From DAITMV01 sp046318595 (lineage in GTDB: Bacteria > Pseudomonadota > Gammaproteobacteria > Burkholderiales > Burkholderiaceae_B), in the NCBI GenBank assembly GCA_046318595.1, contig JBKCTV010000091.1:1-64000 (forward strand): 64,000 nucleotides of DNA. Direction: 5' to 3'. Each line of letters opens with the position of its first letter. The first letter of the stretch is position 1. A program made the translations under genes and the position numbers. Of this stretch, positions 1 through 8,216 are shown piece by piece. The notes under the pieces were generated by a model, which saw only the letters and a list, made by a program, of their open reading frames with translations, was not told the DNA's origin and did no database searches.

Positions 1-301
1 GGCACTCGAACGGAAGCACTGCGGTCGTGGGACCGGCAAGCTTTTTCCGGGTGGTGTGTATTTACACAAACTCGATGTCGTGCACCGATGTTTGAGTTAT
101 CGGCGCGCCGCAGCCGGCCGCCAGCCCATGCGCTCGGGGGGCTTTAGAAACGGCGGGGGCGTAGGAAGACGGCGGGCGGAGCGCTTACTTGAGTGTGATC
201 CTCCAGGGTTAACGAGGTGAGGGGAGGGCTCGGAGGGGGGATGCTCCTGCGGTGAAATACGTCGCATCATGGCACTCATGCATTCAATCACCGAGGAAGT
301 C
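1..301. other. Upstream region of the flagellar master operon
   Basis: No gene is supported in the first 301 bases. The stretch lies directly upstream of flhD and should carry the promoter and control sites of the flagellar master operon. It contains the palindrome TGTGTATTTACACA at 55-68 and a purine-rich run near 214-240. I could not assign convincing -35/-10 boxes. An open frame on the minus strand across 97-342 has no recognisable protein character and overlaps the start of flhD, so I treat it as chance. Confidence 0.5.
55..68. promoter_or_regulatory. Palindromic possible operator upstream of flhD
   Basis: The sequence TGTGTATTTACACA has perfect 6-bp inverted arms (TGTGTA / TACACA) around a TT spacer, about 235 bp before flhD. 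The TGTG...CACA ends recall CRP-family sites, but the spacing is shorter than the usual CRP site (TGTGA-N6-TCACA). Which protein binds it, if any, is unknown. Confidence 0.25.
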
Positions 302-616
302 ATGAAATCGACGCGTTTGCTGGATGAAATCAGAGAAACCAATTTGTCCTACATGCTGCTGGCTCAACAACTGATTCGTGAGGACCGCGCCGAGGCTTTG
401 TTCCGGCTGGGCGTCAGCGAAGAAATCGCTGACATCATTGCCGGCTTGAGCACCGCCCAGATTGTAAAAATCGCTTCGTCGAGCATGCTCATGTGCCGTT
501 TCCGGTTCGATGATGAAGTCGTCTGGAACCTGCTGACCAGCCATACCAAAGACAAGGCCGTCAGCGGCATGCATGCCGCGATTCTGATGGCCGGCAAATC
601 TTTCGACGCAGTCTAA
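302..616 (+). CDS. flhD: Flagellar transcriptional activator FlhD
   Basis: This is one subunit of the FlhD4C2 master activator that switches on class II flagellar promoters together with sigma70. The 104-residue product has the family signature NLSYMLLAQ near its start and FRLG, then a C-terminal stretch resembling FRFDD. The start at 302 is chosen because GAGGAAG (293-299) lies at good spacing and the protein then begins MKST, lining up with known FlhD proteins. An in-frame ATG at 269 would add 11 residues with no family match. flhC follows 16 bp downstream. Confidence 0.93.
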   Translation: MKSTRLLDEIRETNLSYMLLAQQLIREDRAEALFRLGVSEEIADIIAGLSTAQIVKIASSSMLMCRFRFDDEVVWNLLTSHTKDKAVSGMHAAILMAGKSFDAV

Positions 617-632
617 ACCCGGGCGACTCGAC

Positions 633-1199
633 ATGGCAAAAATGAAATCGATCTTGAATGAGGCCAATCAGATCCATCTGGCGACCGAACTCATTAACCT
701 GGATGCACGGCTGCAGGTGCTGGAGTCCGAAACCACTTTGTCGCGCGAGCGGCTGCTAAAGCTCTATAAAGAGCTCAAGCACAAATCGCCGCCGAAAGGC
801 ATGTTGCCGTTCTCGACCGACTGGTTCATGACCTGGCAGCCAAACACTCACAGTTCCCTGTTCATGGGTGTCTACCAAACCCTGATCAAGACCAGCGAGA
901 TGGAAGACGTCGCGGCCATGATCCGGGCCTACAAAATTTATAAAGAGCAGATCGCTTATCTGGAGCTGCCCGAAGTCTTGTCGCTGACACGGGCCTGGCG
1001 GCTCGTCAAGTTTTTCGATGCCGGCATGCTGACCACCACGCCTTGTAAAACCTGCACTGGCAACTATGTCGTGCACACCTACGATCTCGTCGATCACTAT
1101 GTCTGCGGTCTGTGCAATATGCCGTCGCGTGCCGGAAAAACGCGCCAGCCCGGCCGCTTTATTAACGATGAGGCTTGCGCAGCCGAACAGGTCGAGTAA
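633..1199 (+). CDS. flhC: Flagellar transcriptional activator FlhC
   Basis: FlhC is the DNA-binding partner of FlhD in the flagellar master regulator. The 188-residue product matches the usual length. It carries the highly conserved segment PPKGMLPFSTDWFMTW and the zinc-binding cysteine set C138, C141, C158 and C161, which in E. coli FlhC holds the Zn(II) ion. An alternative ATG at 642 would remove only three residues. The gene sits between flhD and motA in the same direction, as is usual in enterobacteria and many betaproteobacteria. Confidence 0.95.
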   Translation: MAKMKSILNEANQIHLATELINLDARLQVLESETTLSRERLLKLYKELKHKSPPKGMLPFSTDWFMTWQPNTHSSLFMGVYQTLIKTSEMEDVAAMIRAYKIYKEQIAYLELPEVLSLTRAWRLVKFFDAGMLTTTPCKTCTGNYVVHTYDLVDHYVCGLCNMPSRAGKTRQPGRFINDEACAAEQVE

Positions 1200-1205
1200 G
1201 CCGCC

Positions 1206-2069
1206 ATGCTCGTAATCATTGGATATATCGTAGTAACGGCCTCCGTGCTGGGCGGGTTCGCGATGGCCGGCGGCCATTTGCATGTGCTGTGGCAGCCGGT
1301 GGAGCTCATCATTATTGGTGGTGCGGCCGGCGGCGCTTTTCTGGTAGGCAACAGCACCAAGGTGCTGAAGTCCGTCAAAAAAGCGTTGCCGCAGTGTTTC
1401 AAGTCCAGCGGTTTGAACAAAGAACGCTATATGGCGCTGATGGCCTTGATGTTCGAAATTCTCACCAAAGTGCGCAAAGAAGGGCTGATGGCCATCGAGG
1501 GCGACATCGAGGATCCAGAGCAAAGTCCAACGTTTCAAAAATATCCGGACGTGCTGCACGACCATCACATCATCGAGTTCATGACGGACTATCTGCGCTT
1601 GATGGTCAGCGGCAACCTGAACCCACTGGAGATAGAGGCATTGATGGACGGCGAACTGGACACGCACCATCACGAAGAAGCGGTTCCGGCCGGTTCGATT
1701 CAAAAGGTTGCCGACGGCTTGCCGGCTTTCGGCATCGTGGCTGCTGTCATGGGTGTAGTACACGTGATGGGCTCGGTCGGCCAGGTGTCGAACGCCGAGC
1801 TGGGCAATATGATCGCCGCAGCTTTGGTCGGGACGTTTCTCGGGATCTTGCTCTCTTACGGATTCGTTGCGCCGCTGGCCAGTTTGCTCGAACAAAAGCT
1901 CGATGAATCGTCGAAACAGTTTCATTGTGTCAAAACGATTTTACTGGCCAACCTGAATGGCTACTCCCCCGCGTTGGCGGTCGAATTCGGCAGGAAAGTT
2001 TTGTATTCTAGCGAACGGCCCAGCTTCAAAGAGCTTGAAGAGCACGTGAAAAATACCAAGGGTAAATGA
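1206..2069 (+). CDS. motA: Flagellar motor stator protein MotA
   Basis: MotA is the proton-channel stator subunit in the inner membrane that pushes on the rotor protein FliG. The 287-residue product has the expected four membrane segments, two near the N-terminus and two around residues 170-225, with a large cytoplasmic loop between. The functionally important proline of the third membrane segment is present at residue 173 (GLPAFG), the same number as in E. coli. The stop codon overlaps the motB start (ATGA), suggesting coupled translation of the two stator subunits. Confidence 0.95.
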   Translation: MLVIIGYIVVTASVLGGFAMAGGHLHVLWQPVELIIIGGAAGGAFLVGNSTKVLKSVKKALPQCFKSSGLNKERYMALMALMFEILTKVRKEGLMAIEGDIEDPEQSPTFQKYPDVLHDHHIIEFMTDYLRLMVSGNLNPLEIEALMDGELDTHHHEEAVPAGSIQKVADGLPAFGIVAAVMGVVHVMGSVGQVSNAELGNMIAAALVGTFLGILLSYGFVAPLASLLEQKLDESSKQFHCVKTILLANLNGYSPALAVEFGRKVLYSSERPSFKELEEHVKNTKGK

Positions 2070-2956
2070 TGGCAACGCCTTCCAAAGAAGAACGCCCCCT
2101 CATTGTCATCAAGAAAATAAAAAAGGGTGGGCACGGCCACCATGGCGGTGCTTGGAAAATCGCCTACGCCGACTTCGTGACAGCGATGATGGCGTTTTTC
2201 TTGTTGATGTGGCTGCTGGGGTCGTCGACTCAGGGCGACCTCAAAGGCATTTCCGATTTTTTCAACACCCCACTGAAAGTGGCCTTGATGGGCGGCAAGG
2301 GCACCGGTGGCTCCAGCAGCGTCACCGAGGGCGGCGGCAAAGATATTACACGTTCGGCCGGTCAGGTCAGACGCAACCCGGCGGAAGAGCACAAACCGCT
2401 CAGCCTGAAAAACGCCGAATTCGAAGTTCAAAAAGCCGACGCCAAAAAGCTCGAAAAAGTTAAACAAGAAATCGAGCAGCGGATGGATGTGTCGACGACC
2501 ATGAAACAATTCAAAGAGCAGATCAAACTCGATATTACCCAGGAAGGTCTGCGTATTCAGATCGTGGACGATCAGAATCGGCCGATGTTCGACTCGGGTC
2601 GAGCCGAGCTAAAAGATTATATGAAAAATATTCTCAACGAAATCACTAAGGTCTTGAATGATGTGGAAAACAAACTGACCATCTCCGGGCACACCGATGC
2701 AATGCCCTATTCGAACGGCGAGCGCGGCTACAGCAACTGGGAATTGTCGGCGGACCGCGCGAACGCCTGTCGTCGCCAAATGCTGAGCGCCGGCCTCGAC
2801 GACCGGAAAATGCTGCGCGTCGTCGGCCTTGCCTCATCTCTGCCATTAATCCAGGACGACCCCATGGATCCGACCAATCGCCGCATAACGATCATCGTCA
2901 TGAATAAACGTGCCGAACAAGCATTCCTTACGCAAACGATCAACGATGCACCCTGA
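2066..2956 (+). CDS. motB: Flagellar motor stator protein MotB
   Basis: MotB pairs with MotA and anchors the stator to peptidoglycan. The 296-residue protein has a short basic cytoplasmic N-terminus and one membrane helix beginning AYADFVTAMMAFF. D36 in that motif is the proton-carrying aspartate (D32 in E. coli). The C-terminal periplasmic OmpA-like domain includes ISGHTDAMPY and NWELSADRAN, which bind peptidoglycan. An ATG three bases downstream is also possible. Confidence 0.95.
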   Translation: MMATPSKEERPLIVIKKIKKGGHGHHGGAWKIAYADFVTAMMAFFLLMWLLGSSTQGDLKGISDFFNTPLKVALMGGKGTGGSSSVTEGGGKDITRSAGQVRRNPAEEHKPLSLKNAEFEVQKADAKKLEKVKQEIEQRMDVSTTMKQFKEQIKLDITQEGLRIQIVDDQNRPMFDSGRAELKDYMKNILNEITKVLNDVENKLTISGHTDAMPYSNGERGYSNWELSADRANACRRQMLSAGLDDRKMLRVVGLASSLPLIQDDPMDPTNRRITIIVMNKRAEQAFLTQTINDAP

Positions 2957-3022
2957 GCCGCGCGATAAAGAGCCGTTGACTGCTCATGTATCCGCACACG
3001 ATATTGACCGATGGAGCCGAGC

Positions 3023-3973
3023 ATGGAAAACACCGATTACAAACTGATGAACATGATTGATGACAAAGCCCGGCTCGCCGGTTCCAATAAAATGGAATTG
3101 CTGTTGTTTTCCCTGGGCTCGAACGAAGTCTTCGGTATCAATGTATTCAAAGTTCGCGAGGTCTGCGAAACGCTGCCGATCACCCGCACACCCAACATGC
3201 CGTCGGGCGTCGAGGGCATCATTTCCCTGCGGGGCAGTATTTTGCCGGTGCTCGACCTGGCACAGTGCCTGCAGATGGATAATTCGAAAGCGCGCTCCAA
3301 GCTCATCATCACTGAGTTTTCTTCGCATACGCAGGCGTTTTTGGTGCACGATGTGGACCGGATCGTTCGGGTTGACTGGGAGCAAGTCAAGTCGCCGCAG
3401 TCGATCGGTCAGGCGCAAAGCGCGCGCATCACCGCCCTGACGGAGCTGTCCGATGGCAAGTTGGTGTCGATTCTTGATGTCGAGCAGATTCTCGGCGAAG
3501 TCATCGGCGAGGAAGAAACCCCCAAGCTGACGCCGATCGTCAGCGACAGGCCAACCCCCGTTTTCTTTGCTGACGACTCACAGCTCGCCCGTAAAAAAAT
3601 CGCCGAAGTGCTCGACGAGCTGAAGCTGAGTCATCAGTGCGCGACCAATGGCCGAGAGGCCTGGGAAAAGCTTAAAAATATCGCCACCCGTGCGGAACAG
3701 GAACACCATGATCTGCGCGATGTCGTTTCGCTCATCCTGGTCGATGCCGAAATGCCGGAAATGGATGGCTACGTGCTGACTGGTCACATCAAGAATGACC
3801 CGCGTTTCAAAGGGATTCCGGTTGTCATGCATTCCTCGCTGTCATCGGTTGCCAATAAGCGCCTTGGCCAGCAGGTTGGGGTCGACGCCTACGTCGGTAA
3901 GTTTCACCCCGAAGATTTGGCGCAGGTCATCAATGTGATGTTGCATCCAGCGAAAGAAAAGGAATTTGCATGA
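3023..3973 (+). CDS. cheV: Chemotaxis coupling protein CheV (CheW-receiver fusion)
   Basis: CheV links chemoreceptors to the kinase CheA and can be phosphorylated. The N-terminal half (about residues 25-165) is a CheW-like domain (FGINVFKVREV, GIISLRGSILPVLDL). The C-terminal half (about 180-305) is a receiver domain with the acidic pair in FFADDS, the phospho-acceptor in LVDAEMPEMDG and the conserved lysine in YVGKF. The start at 3023 follows GGAG at 3013-3016; an ATG at 3011 would overlap that ribosome site. The stop overlaps cheY by 4 bp. No separate cheW is present in the window, so CheV may be the local coupling protein. Confidence 0.88.
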   Translation: MENTDYKLMNMIDDKARLAGSNKMELLLFSLGSNEVFGINVFKVREVCETLPITRTPNMPSGVEGIISLRGSILPVLDLAQCLQMDNSKARSKLIITEFSSHTQAFLVHDVDRIVRVDWEQVKSPQSIGQAQSARITALTELSDGKLVSILDVEQILGEVIGEEETPKLTPIVSDRPTPVFFADDSQLARKKIAEVLDELKLSHQCATNGREAWEKLKNIATRAEQEHHDLRDVVSLILVDAEMPEMDGYVLTGHIKNDPRFKGIPVVMHSSLSSVANKRLGQQVGVDAYVGKFHPEDLAQVINVMLHPAKEKEFA

Positions 3974-4359
3974 ATCAGCAGAACATTCGTTTTTTGATCG
4001 TCGACGATTTTTCGACGATGCGTCGTATCGTCCGTACCTTACTCAAGGAAGTTGGCTTTAACAACGCCGAAGAAGCCGAAGACGGCGTAATGGCACTAAC
4101 CAAGCTCAGGGGCGGTGGCTACGATTTCGTCGTCAGCGATCTCAACATGCCGAACATGAATGGCTTCGAATTGCTGGGTGCGATCCGCGCTGATGCGGCT
4201 TTGAAGCACTTACCCGTCCTGCTCGTGACTGCCGAGGCGAAGAAAGAGGACATCGTCACCGCCGCGCAGATGGGTGCCAGCGGTTACGTGGTCAAGCCGT
4301 TCACCAAAGCAGTCCTGGAAGACAAGCTCAAAAAAATTCTTGCAAAAATACAAGCTTAG
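3970..4359 (+). CDS. cheY: Chemotaxis response regulator CheY
   Basis: CheY is the single-domain receiver that, when phosphorylated by CheA, binds the flagellar switch protein FliM and changes rotation. The 129-residue product keeps E. coli numbering exactly: D12/D13 bind Mg2+, D57 is the phospho-acceptor (in SDLNMPNMNG), T87 is the switch threonine and K109 is the conserved lysine. Its start overlaps the cheV stop (ATGA) and cheZ follows 9 bp later. Confidence 0.96.
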   Translation: MNQQNIRFLIVDDFSTMRRIVRTLLKEVGFNNAEEAEDGVMALTKLRGGGYDFVVSDLNMPNMNGFELLGAIRADAALKHLPVLLVTAEAKKEDIVTAAQMGASGYVVKPFTKAVLEDKLKKILAKIQA

Positions 4360-4368
4360 GAGAACGCA

Positions 4369-5136
4369 ATGCAGTCAGCGCAATTGAAAAGCGGGGATAG
4401 TGAGGATCTGGAAGCGTTGTTCGACTCCGTCGCCGCGCAAAGGCAGGAAGTAACGCTGGCCGCTGTCTCGCAAACCATGATCGATCACGACTCGTCCGAG
4501 GTGCAAGGCCAAATTGACGCCCAAGACCCCGGCGAAGTGTACCAACGGCTTGGTTCATTGACCCGCAAACTGCACGACGCCATGCGCGAGCTGGGCTACG
4601 ACAGAAGCGTCGAGAATGCCGTCAACGCTTTGCCCGATGCCCGTACCCGGCTAGCGTATATCGCCGACCTCACCGGTAAGGCGGCAGAAAAAGTATTGGG
4701 GCTGGTCGATAAGACGCAGGCCATTCAGGATGAGATGATCGCCAGAGCCAAGGCGCTGGACCTCGAGTGGTCGCGGTTGTTCAACCATGAAATGACGCTC
4801 GACGAATTCAAGGCGCATGCCTTGCAGACGCATGAGTTTCTCAAAACCGTGCAGGATAAATCGCATGTAACCAATGCGGGTCTGACGGAAATCATGATGG
4901 CCCAAGATTTTCACGATCTGACCGGACAAGTCATCAACCGCGTCGCGGGGATTGCGCAAAACGTCGAGGAGCAGCTCGTGCAGTTGCTGATCGACACCAC
5001 CCCGGCCGAAAAACGCCCACTGCCGTCGTCTGATAGCACCTGGCTTTCCGGGCCAGCGGTGCAGACCGAAGGAAGAACCGACATTTGCGCGGATCAAGCG
5101 CAAGTCGACGATCTGCTGGAAAGTCTCGGTTTTTAA
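4369..5136 (+). CDS. cheZ: CheY-P phosphatase CheZ
   Basis: CheZ removes phosphate from CheY-P and so ends the tumble signal. The 255-residue product is somewhat longer than the E. coli protein (214). The active-site motif DFHDLTGQVI carries D183 and Q187, matching D143 and Q147 of E. coli CheZ. The extreme C-terminus (DQAQVDDLLESLGF) is the CheY-binding helix and is nearly the same as in enterobacteria. TAGGAGAA provides a good ribosome site. Much of the protein is predicted helical, as expected for the four-helix-bundle dimer. Confidence 0.95.
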   Translation: MQSAQLKSGDSEDLEALFDSVAAQRQEVTLAAVSQTMIDHDSSEVQGQIDAQDPGEVYQRLGSLTRKLHDAMRELGYDRSVENAVNALPDARTRLAYIADLTGKAAEKVLGLVDKTQAIQDEMIARAKALDLEWSRLFNHEMTLDEFKAHALQTHEFLKTVQDKSHVTNAGLTEIMMAQDFHDLTGQVINRVAGIAQNVEEQLVQLLIDTTPAEKRPLPSSDSTWLSGPAVQTEGRTDICADQAQVDDLLESLGF

Positions 5137-5163
5137 AGTCAAAAAAATAAAGGTAACGAATCC

Positions 5164-6987
5164 ATGGGTGCTTTTGGCGATATGCAGGAATTGCTGCAGG
5201 ACTTTTTGACCGAAGCTGGCGAACTGCTGGAGGATGTCGATAGCAAGCTGGTCGAGCTCGAACAGCAACCCGATGACAATAATTTATTGAATACGATTTT
5301 CCGGGGGTTTCATACGATCAAAGGCGGCGCTGGCTTTTTAGAAGCCGCTGCTATGGTCGAGCTGTGCCATAAAACGGAAAGCTTATTCGATAACCTGCGC
5401 TCGGACAAACTTAAACTCAGCGCTGCCCTGATGGACGTCATTATGGCCGCCACGGGCGAGGTTCGGCGCATGTTCGGCGAAATGGCCGCCGGTTTCGATC
5501 CCAGTGCCGCTCCCGTCGCATTGCTCTGTGCCTTGGATGCCGCTGTTCGCGGAGACGCGATTGGTTACGAGGCAGAAAGTCCGGTCAAGGCGGTCGCCCC
5601 GGCGGCCACGCAGCCTGCATCGGTAGCGGCCGGCGACGCGGGCGGCGTCGACTGGCCGGGCTTGTACGAAGCGGCCGTCGGTCATCCCCCGCCGGATATC
5701 GGGCGTGCGCAATGCACCGCCGAGTTGGTGACCCAGGCGGTGTCCCGTGAAGCAGCCGCTACCGTTCGGGCCAAGGCTGGCGACCCGAAGCAAAAGGCGC
5801 CCGCGCCATCCGCAGCCGTCAAAGAATCGACGATCCGGGTCGATACGCTACGCTTCGACCAGATCTTGAATTTGTCCGGCGAAATCGGGTTGACCAAAAA
5901 TCGCTTGAACTGTTTGCGGCACACCTTCCTGCAAGGCAAAGCCACCGAAGAAACCAATAAAACGCTGGACACGGTGATCGGCCAGCTCGACATGCTGGTG
6001 TCGGATTTACAGTCCGCCGTGATGCGGGCCCGCATGCAGCCAGTCGGGCGGGTGTTTCAAAAGTACAGTCGGATGGCACGCGATGTGTCGCGCCAGCTCG
6101 GTAAGGACGTCGAACTGATCATCAGTGGCGCCGAGACCGAGGTCGACAAGACGATTCTCGAAGAGCTCAACGATCCCCTCATTCACCTGGTTCGGAATGC
6201 CGTCGATCATGGTATCGAACCGATGGATGCGCGGGTTGCCGTTGGTAAACCGTCCAAGGGCATCGTCACCTTGTCGGCGCGTCAAACTGGCGACTGCATC
6301 GTCATCGAGATTCAAGACGATGGGCGCGGCATGCGTCCGGAGTTTTTGCGCCAAAAAGCCATCGAGAAAGGTTTGCTCAGCGCCGAGGCGGCTGGTCAGA
6401 TGAGCCTTCAAGAGTCTTTGCAACTGATTTTTTTACCCGGTTTTTCAACCAAGACCGAAATCACCGATGTGTCTGGTCGGGGAGTCGGGATGGATGTGGT
6501 CAAAACCAATATTCAACGCATCAATGGCCGGATCGAAATCCACTCGGAAGCCGGGCATGGCAGCAAAATCACCATACTGCTGCCGTTGACCTTGGCGATC
6601 CTGCCGGTATTAATGTTACGCATCGAGGAGCAGGTTTATTCTCTGCCGCTCTCGTCGGTCAGAGAAATCGTTTCGATCCCGCATGATCAGGTGCAGCACG
6701 TCAACGGCAAACCGACGCTCGTCGTGCGTGGTGAGGTGCTGCCATTGCTCGATTTAGCGGTTTTGATTGGTCATGAACCGAATGACACCAAAAAAGTCGG
6801 GGTCGTGGCTGTCTATGACGACAAAAGAATCGTGCTCGCTGTCGATGGCCTGGTTGGCCAGGACGAGGTGATGATCAAGCCGCTCGATGGTATCAAGCCC
6901 AAGGGCGTGACCGGCGCGACCCTATCTGGTGAGGGTTTGCTGGTGCTGGTGCTCGAGCTGCGCGAAATTCTCGATGGGGTGGTTTGA
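5164..6987 (+). CDS. cheA: Chemotaxis sensor kinase CheA (no clear P2 domain)
   Basis: CheA autophosphorylates on receptor signals and passes phosphate to CheY and CheV. The HPt domain (about 1-105) has the phospho-histidine H50 in FRGFHTIKGGAGF. Residues about 130-218 are a long Ala/Pro-rich linker where I see no P2 domain. The dimerisation domain starts near 221, and the ATP-binding domain (about 305-470) has LVRNAVDHGIE, DDGRGM and GRGVGMDVV. A CheW-like domain fills 472-607. At 607 residues it is shorter than E. coli CheA (654), consistent with the missing P2. It follows cheZ by 27 bp. Confidence 0.94.
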   Translation: MGAFGDMQELLQDFLTEAGELLEDVDSKLVELEQQPDDNNLLNTIFRGFHTIKGGAGFLEAAAMVELCHKTESLFDNLRSDKLKLSAALMDVIMAATGEVRRMFGEMAAGFDPSAAPVALLCALDAAVRGDAIGYEAESPVKAVAPAATQPASVAAGDAGGVDWPGLYEAAVGHPPPDIGRAQCTAELVTQAVSREAAATVRAKAGDPKQKAPAPSAAVKESTIRVDTLRFDQILNLSGEIGLTKNRLNCLRHTFLQGKATEETNKTLDTVIGQLDMLVSDLQSAVMRARMQPVGRVFQKYSRMARDVSRQLGKDVELIISGAETEVDKTILEELNDPLIHLVRNAVDHGIEPMDARVAVGKPSKGIVTLSARQTGDCIVIEIQDDGRGMRPEFLRQKAIEKGLLSAEAAGQMSLQESLQLIFLPGFSTKTEITDVSGRGVGMDVVKTNIQRINGRIEIHSEAGHGSKITILLPLTLAILPVLMLRIEEQVYSLPLSSVREIVSIPHDQVQHVNGKPTLVVRGEVLPLLDLAVLIGHEPNDTKKVGVVAVYDDKRIVLAVDGLVGQDEVMIKPLDGIKPKGVTGATLSGEGLLVLVLELREILDGVV

Positions 6988-7074
6988 TTTGACTGCTTTC
7001 CACCCCGTAGTTCCAAGCATCGGACCGCTCAAGTTTTCGCATAATTGAGACGTTAACGTCTTCCCGCCCATGCC

Positions 7075-8208
7075 GTGTCTGAAAATTCGGATCAGGACCG
7101 CGAACTACCCGCCTCCGAGCGCCGCATCCAGCAAGCGCGTGACGAAGGTAATATTCCGCGCTCGCGTGAACTGTCGGGCGGCGCCATTTTGCTGGGCACG
7201 GTCGTGCTCTTCAACGGTATGTCGGAGAGTCTGGTCGGCAATGGCCTGGGGCTGATGCGCGGCGGGCTGACTCTGACCCGGGACGACGCTTTCGATTCCA
7301 AGCTCATGGGCCTGCGCCTGATCGCGCTGCTGAGCGAATCCTTATGGTGGCTTCTGCCCATCTTCGCTCTGACGATTTTGCTGGCGCTGGCCTGCAATCT
7401 GGTGGTGGGTGGCTTCATCGTTTCCGGCAAGATGCTCACGCCCGATTTTTCCAAGCTAAATCCAGCCAAAGGTTTGAAAAATATTTTCTCGCTCAACGGC
7501 CTGGCCGAGCTGGTCAAGGCGCTGGTTAAGACCTTGCTGCTCGGCTACATGGGCTACTGGCTGATCAAGCGCCACCTGCCCGAGTTTGCCCAGATGATGG
7601 GTTTGCCGTTGACGGTGGCAATCGAGCGTTCCATCCGTATCACCATCGACGACGCTTTATGGCTTGCCGCAATATTTTTCGTGCTGGTGACCTTCGATGT
7701 GCCGTACCAGCTCTGGCGTTACTACCACGGCATGCGCATGACGCTCGAAGAGTTGAAGCGTGAATCCAAAGAAAGCGATGGCGACCCGCACCTCAAAGCG
7801 CGAATCCGGAGTCTGCAACGCGAAGCGGCACGTAAACGCATGATGAGCGCCATCCCCAAAGCGGACGTGGTCGTCACCAACCCGACCCACTTCTCTGTCG
7901 CCCTGAGTTACGCGGAAGGGGGGAATGGTGCCCCCACCGTGGTGGCTAAAGGACGGGGCGAGATTGCCCTGAAGATCCGCGAAATCGCGACCGGTCACAA
8001 GGTGCCGATCGTTGAAATGCCCCCGCTGGCACGGGCTTTGTACACCCACGTCGAGTTGGAGGACGAGGTGCCGGCGAGCCTCTACCTCGCCGTGGCGAAA
8101 CTGCTGGCGCACGTGTATGCCCTACGTTCGGGGATGGAAGCGTTAACTCCGATCCCCGACACTAGCGATATTCCCGCCGGACTCGACCCCGGCGTGCCAG
8201 AAGACTGA
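7075..8208 (+). CDS. flhB: Flagellar export apparatus protein FlhB
   Basis: FlhB is the membrane switch of the flagellar type III export gate and sets substrate specificity. The 377-residue protein has four membrane segments in the N-terminal half and a cytoplasmic C-terminal domain. The self-cleavage motif NPTH is at residues 269-272, the same position as in E. coli. The start is a GTG at 7075; an ATG at 7070 is in another frame. flhA follows after 8 bp. The C-terminal tail after about residue 355 is Pro/Asp-rich and variable in the family. Confidence 0.95.
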   Translation: MSENSDQDRELPASERRIQQARDEGNIPRSRELSGGAILLGTVVLFNGMSESLVGNGLGLMRGGLTLTRDDAFDSKLMGLRLIALLSESLWWLLPIFALTILLALACNLVVGGFIVSGKMLTPDFSKLNPAKGLKNIFSLNGLAELVKALVKTLLLGYMGYWLIKRHLPEFAQMMGLPLTVAIERSIRITIDDALWLAAIFFVLVTFDVPYQLWRYYHGMRMTLEELKRESKESDGDPHLKARIRSLQREAARKRMMSAIPKADVVVTNPTHFSVALSYAEGGNGAPTVVAKGRGEIALKIREIATGHKVPIVEMPPLARALYTHVELEDEVPASLYLAVAKLLAHVYALRSGMEALTPIPDTSDIPAGLDPGVPED

Positions 8209-8216
8209 AAAGGCAT

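Noticed and set aside
756..1925. A 389-codon minus-strand open frame
   Set aside because: It crosses flhC and motA, both certain genes, and is a composition artefact.
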